Part shown: in pieces, positions 5,757 through 6,090 of the stretch
Numbering within the stretch: position 1 is the first letter of the stretch
How the letters are laid out: each line of letters opens with the position of its first letter
Source of the DNA: an uncultured Oscillospiraceae bacterium
Lineage (GTDB): Bacteria > Bacillota > Clostridia > Oscillospirales > Ruminococcaceae
Assembly (NCBI GenBank): GCA_950097605.1
Contig: CATNEU010000103.1
Span: 1-6,090, forward strand
Length of the DNA: 6,090 bases
Reading direction: 5' to 3'
The notes under the pieces: generated by a model
What the model was told of the DNA's origin: nothing
What the model saw: the letters and a program-made list of their open reading frames with translations, nothing else
Database searches by the model: none
Made by a program: the position numbers and the translations under genes

Positions 5757-5781
5757 GTCGCGCCGATTGGCGCGGCAGTTT
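5757..5781. terminator. Second hairpin, auxiliary terminator
   Basis: CGCGCC (5759-5764) pairs with GGCGCG (5769-5774) around GATT, extended by one wobble and one GC pair. On the plus strand a T-run follows closely (5779-5783), making it a backup terminator for rightward transcription. On the minus strand it is the first hairpin after the SASP stop, about 30 nt away, but it has no T-run there. Confidence 0.55.
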
Positions 5782-5804
5782 TTAAAAGAGAATCAATACC
5801 AAGG

Positions 5805-6014
5805 TTATTTAATCGAGTTCTCGTAGGATTCGATCATCTTTTTAACCATCTGGCCACCGACCGAGCCAGCTTCTCTGGAGGTGAGGTCGCCGTTGTAACC
5901 CTGTTTCAGGTTCACGCCAACTTCGTTGGCTGCTTCCATTTTGAAACGATCCATCGCTTCGCGAGCCTGCGGGACTACGAGTTTGTTGCTGCCGCTGTTA
6001 TTGTTGTTAGACAT
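5805..6014 (-). CDS. Alpha/beta-type small acid-soluble spore protein (SASP), 69 aa
   Basis: Forespore DNA-binding protein that coats spore DNA, shifts it toward an A-like form and protects it from UV and chemical damage; at germination it is degraded by the protease GPR and feeds amino acids to the outgrowing cell. Both family regions are clear. The first, KMEAANEVGVNL (25-36), contains the GPR site after Glu27. The second is GDLTSREAGSVGGQMVKKMI (42-61), the conserved DNA-binding helix segment. The N-terminus is an Asn/Ser-rich linker (2-10) followed by KLVVPQAREAMDRF. Length is typical. An AAGGAG site (6025-6030) lies 10 nt before the ATG. The gene is monocistronic as seen here, ending at shared terminators. 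Forespore sigma-G control is expected from the family, but I could not find a clear sigma-G promoter in the 76 nt available upstream. Confidence 0.96.
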   Translation of the reverse strand: MSNNNNSGSNKLVVPQAREAMDRFKMEAANEVGVNLKQGYNGDLTSREAGSVGGQMVKKMIESYENSIK

Positions 6015-6090
6015 AATACATACACTCCTTAATACTTTTACTTGATTTGAAAAAAGATTTTTTATTGCGTTTGCAGTATTATTATATATC
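6015..6090 (-). promoter_or_regulatory. AT-rich upstream region of the SASP gene
   Basis: Contains the ribosome site and, further up, an A6-GA-T6 tract (6050-6063) and a very AT-rich end (6077-6089). The leader and promoter must be here or just beyond the window edge; no convincing sigma-G boxes (GMATR and CATnnTA) at 17-18 nt spacing were seen. Confidence 0.3.

Noticed and set aside
6015..6090. Sigma-G promoter for the SASP gene
   Set aside because: Expected from the family, but no pair of boxes near GMATR and CATnnTA at 17-18 nt spacing was found in the available sequence.

Overview
This window looks like chromosomal DNA from an endospore-forming Firmicute of the class Clostridia. Medium GC content and gene style suggest the Ruminococcaceae/Oscillospiraceae side, but that is inference. 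The sporulation evidence is direct: a SpoIIM engulfment protein, an alpha/beta-type small acid-soluble spore protein (SASP), and a short DUF896 (YnzC-type) protein common in Bacilli and Clostridia. No rRNA, tRNA, CRISPR array, insertion sequence or phage gene is visible.

Layout. (1) Positions 2-649 (+) hold the 3' part of a MacB/LolD-type ABC transporter ATPase, entered from the left edge. A long hairpin (669-699) separates it from a converging leftward pair. (2) On the minus strand, a GH18 glycoside hydrolase without a signal peptide (977-1996) is followed after 31 nt by the DUF896 protein (730-945). A good sigma-A-type promoter for the pair lies at 2076-2103. (3) The intergenic stretch 1997-2354 carries divergent promoters and a GC-rich, structured leader ahead of proC (2355-3152, +), which makes proline. 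(4) A candidate mother-cell sigma-E promoter (3267-3296) precedes spoIIM (3332-3967), which is followed after 14 nt by a XerC/XerD-type tyrosine recombinase (3982-4860). The spoIIM/xerD neighbourhood is familiar in spore-formers. (5) A YesL/DUF624 membrane protein (4943-5707) follows. (6) Two hairpins (5716-5776) close the rightward genes and also serve the converging SASP gene (5805-6014, minus).

Most of this is ordinary housekeeping and sporulation sequence; I see no clear new defence or mobile system. Four observations deserve a second look. The recombinase has lysine where the family has its first catalytic arginine, and the usual Gly-Lys-Gly beta-hairpin is altered. The ABC gene has a sharp GC-rich block over its signature and Walker B region that also shows at synonymous sites. 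A sigma-E-like promoter fixes the spoIIM start. A 12-bp palindrome sits between possible -35 and -10 boxes in the proC leader.
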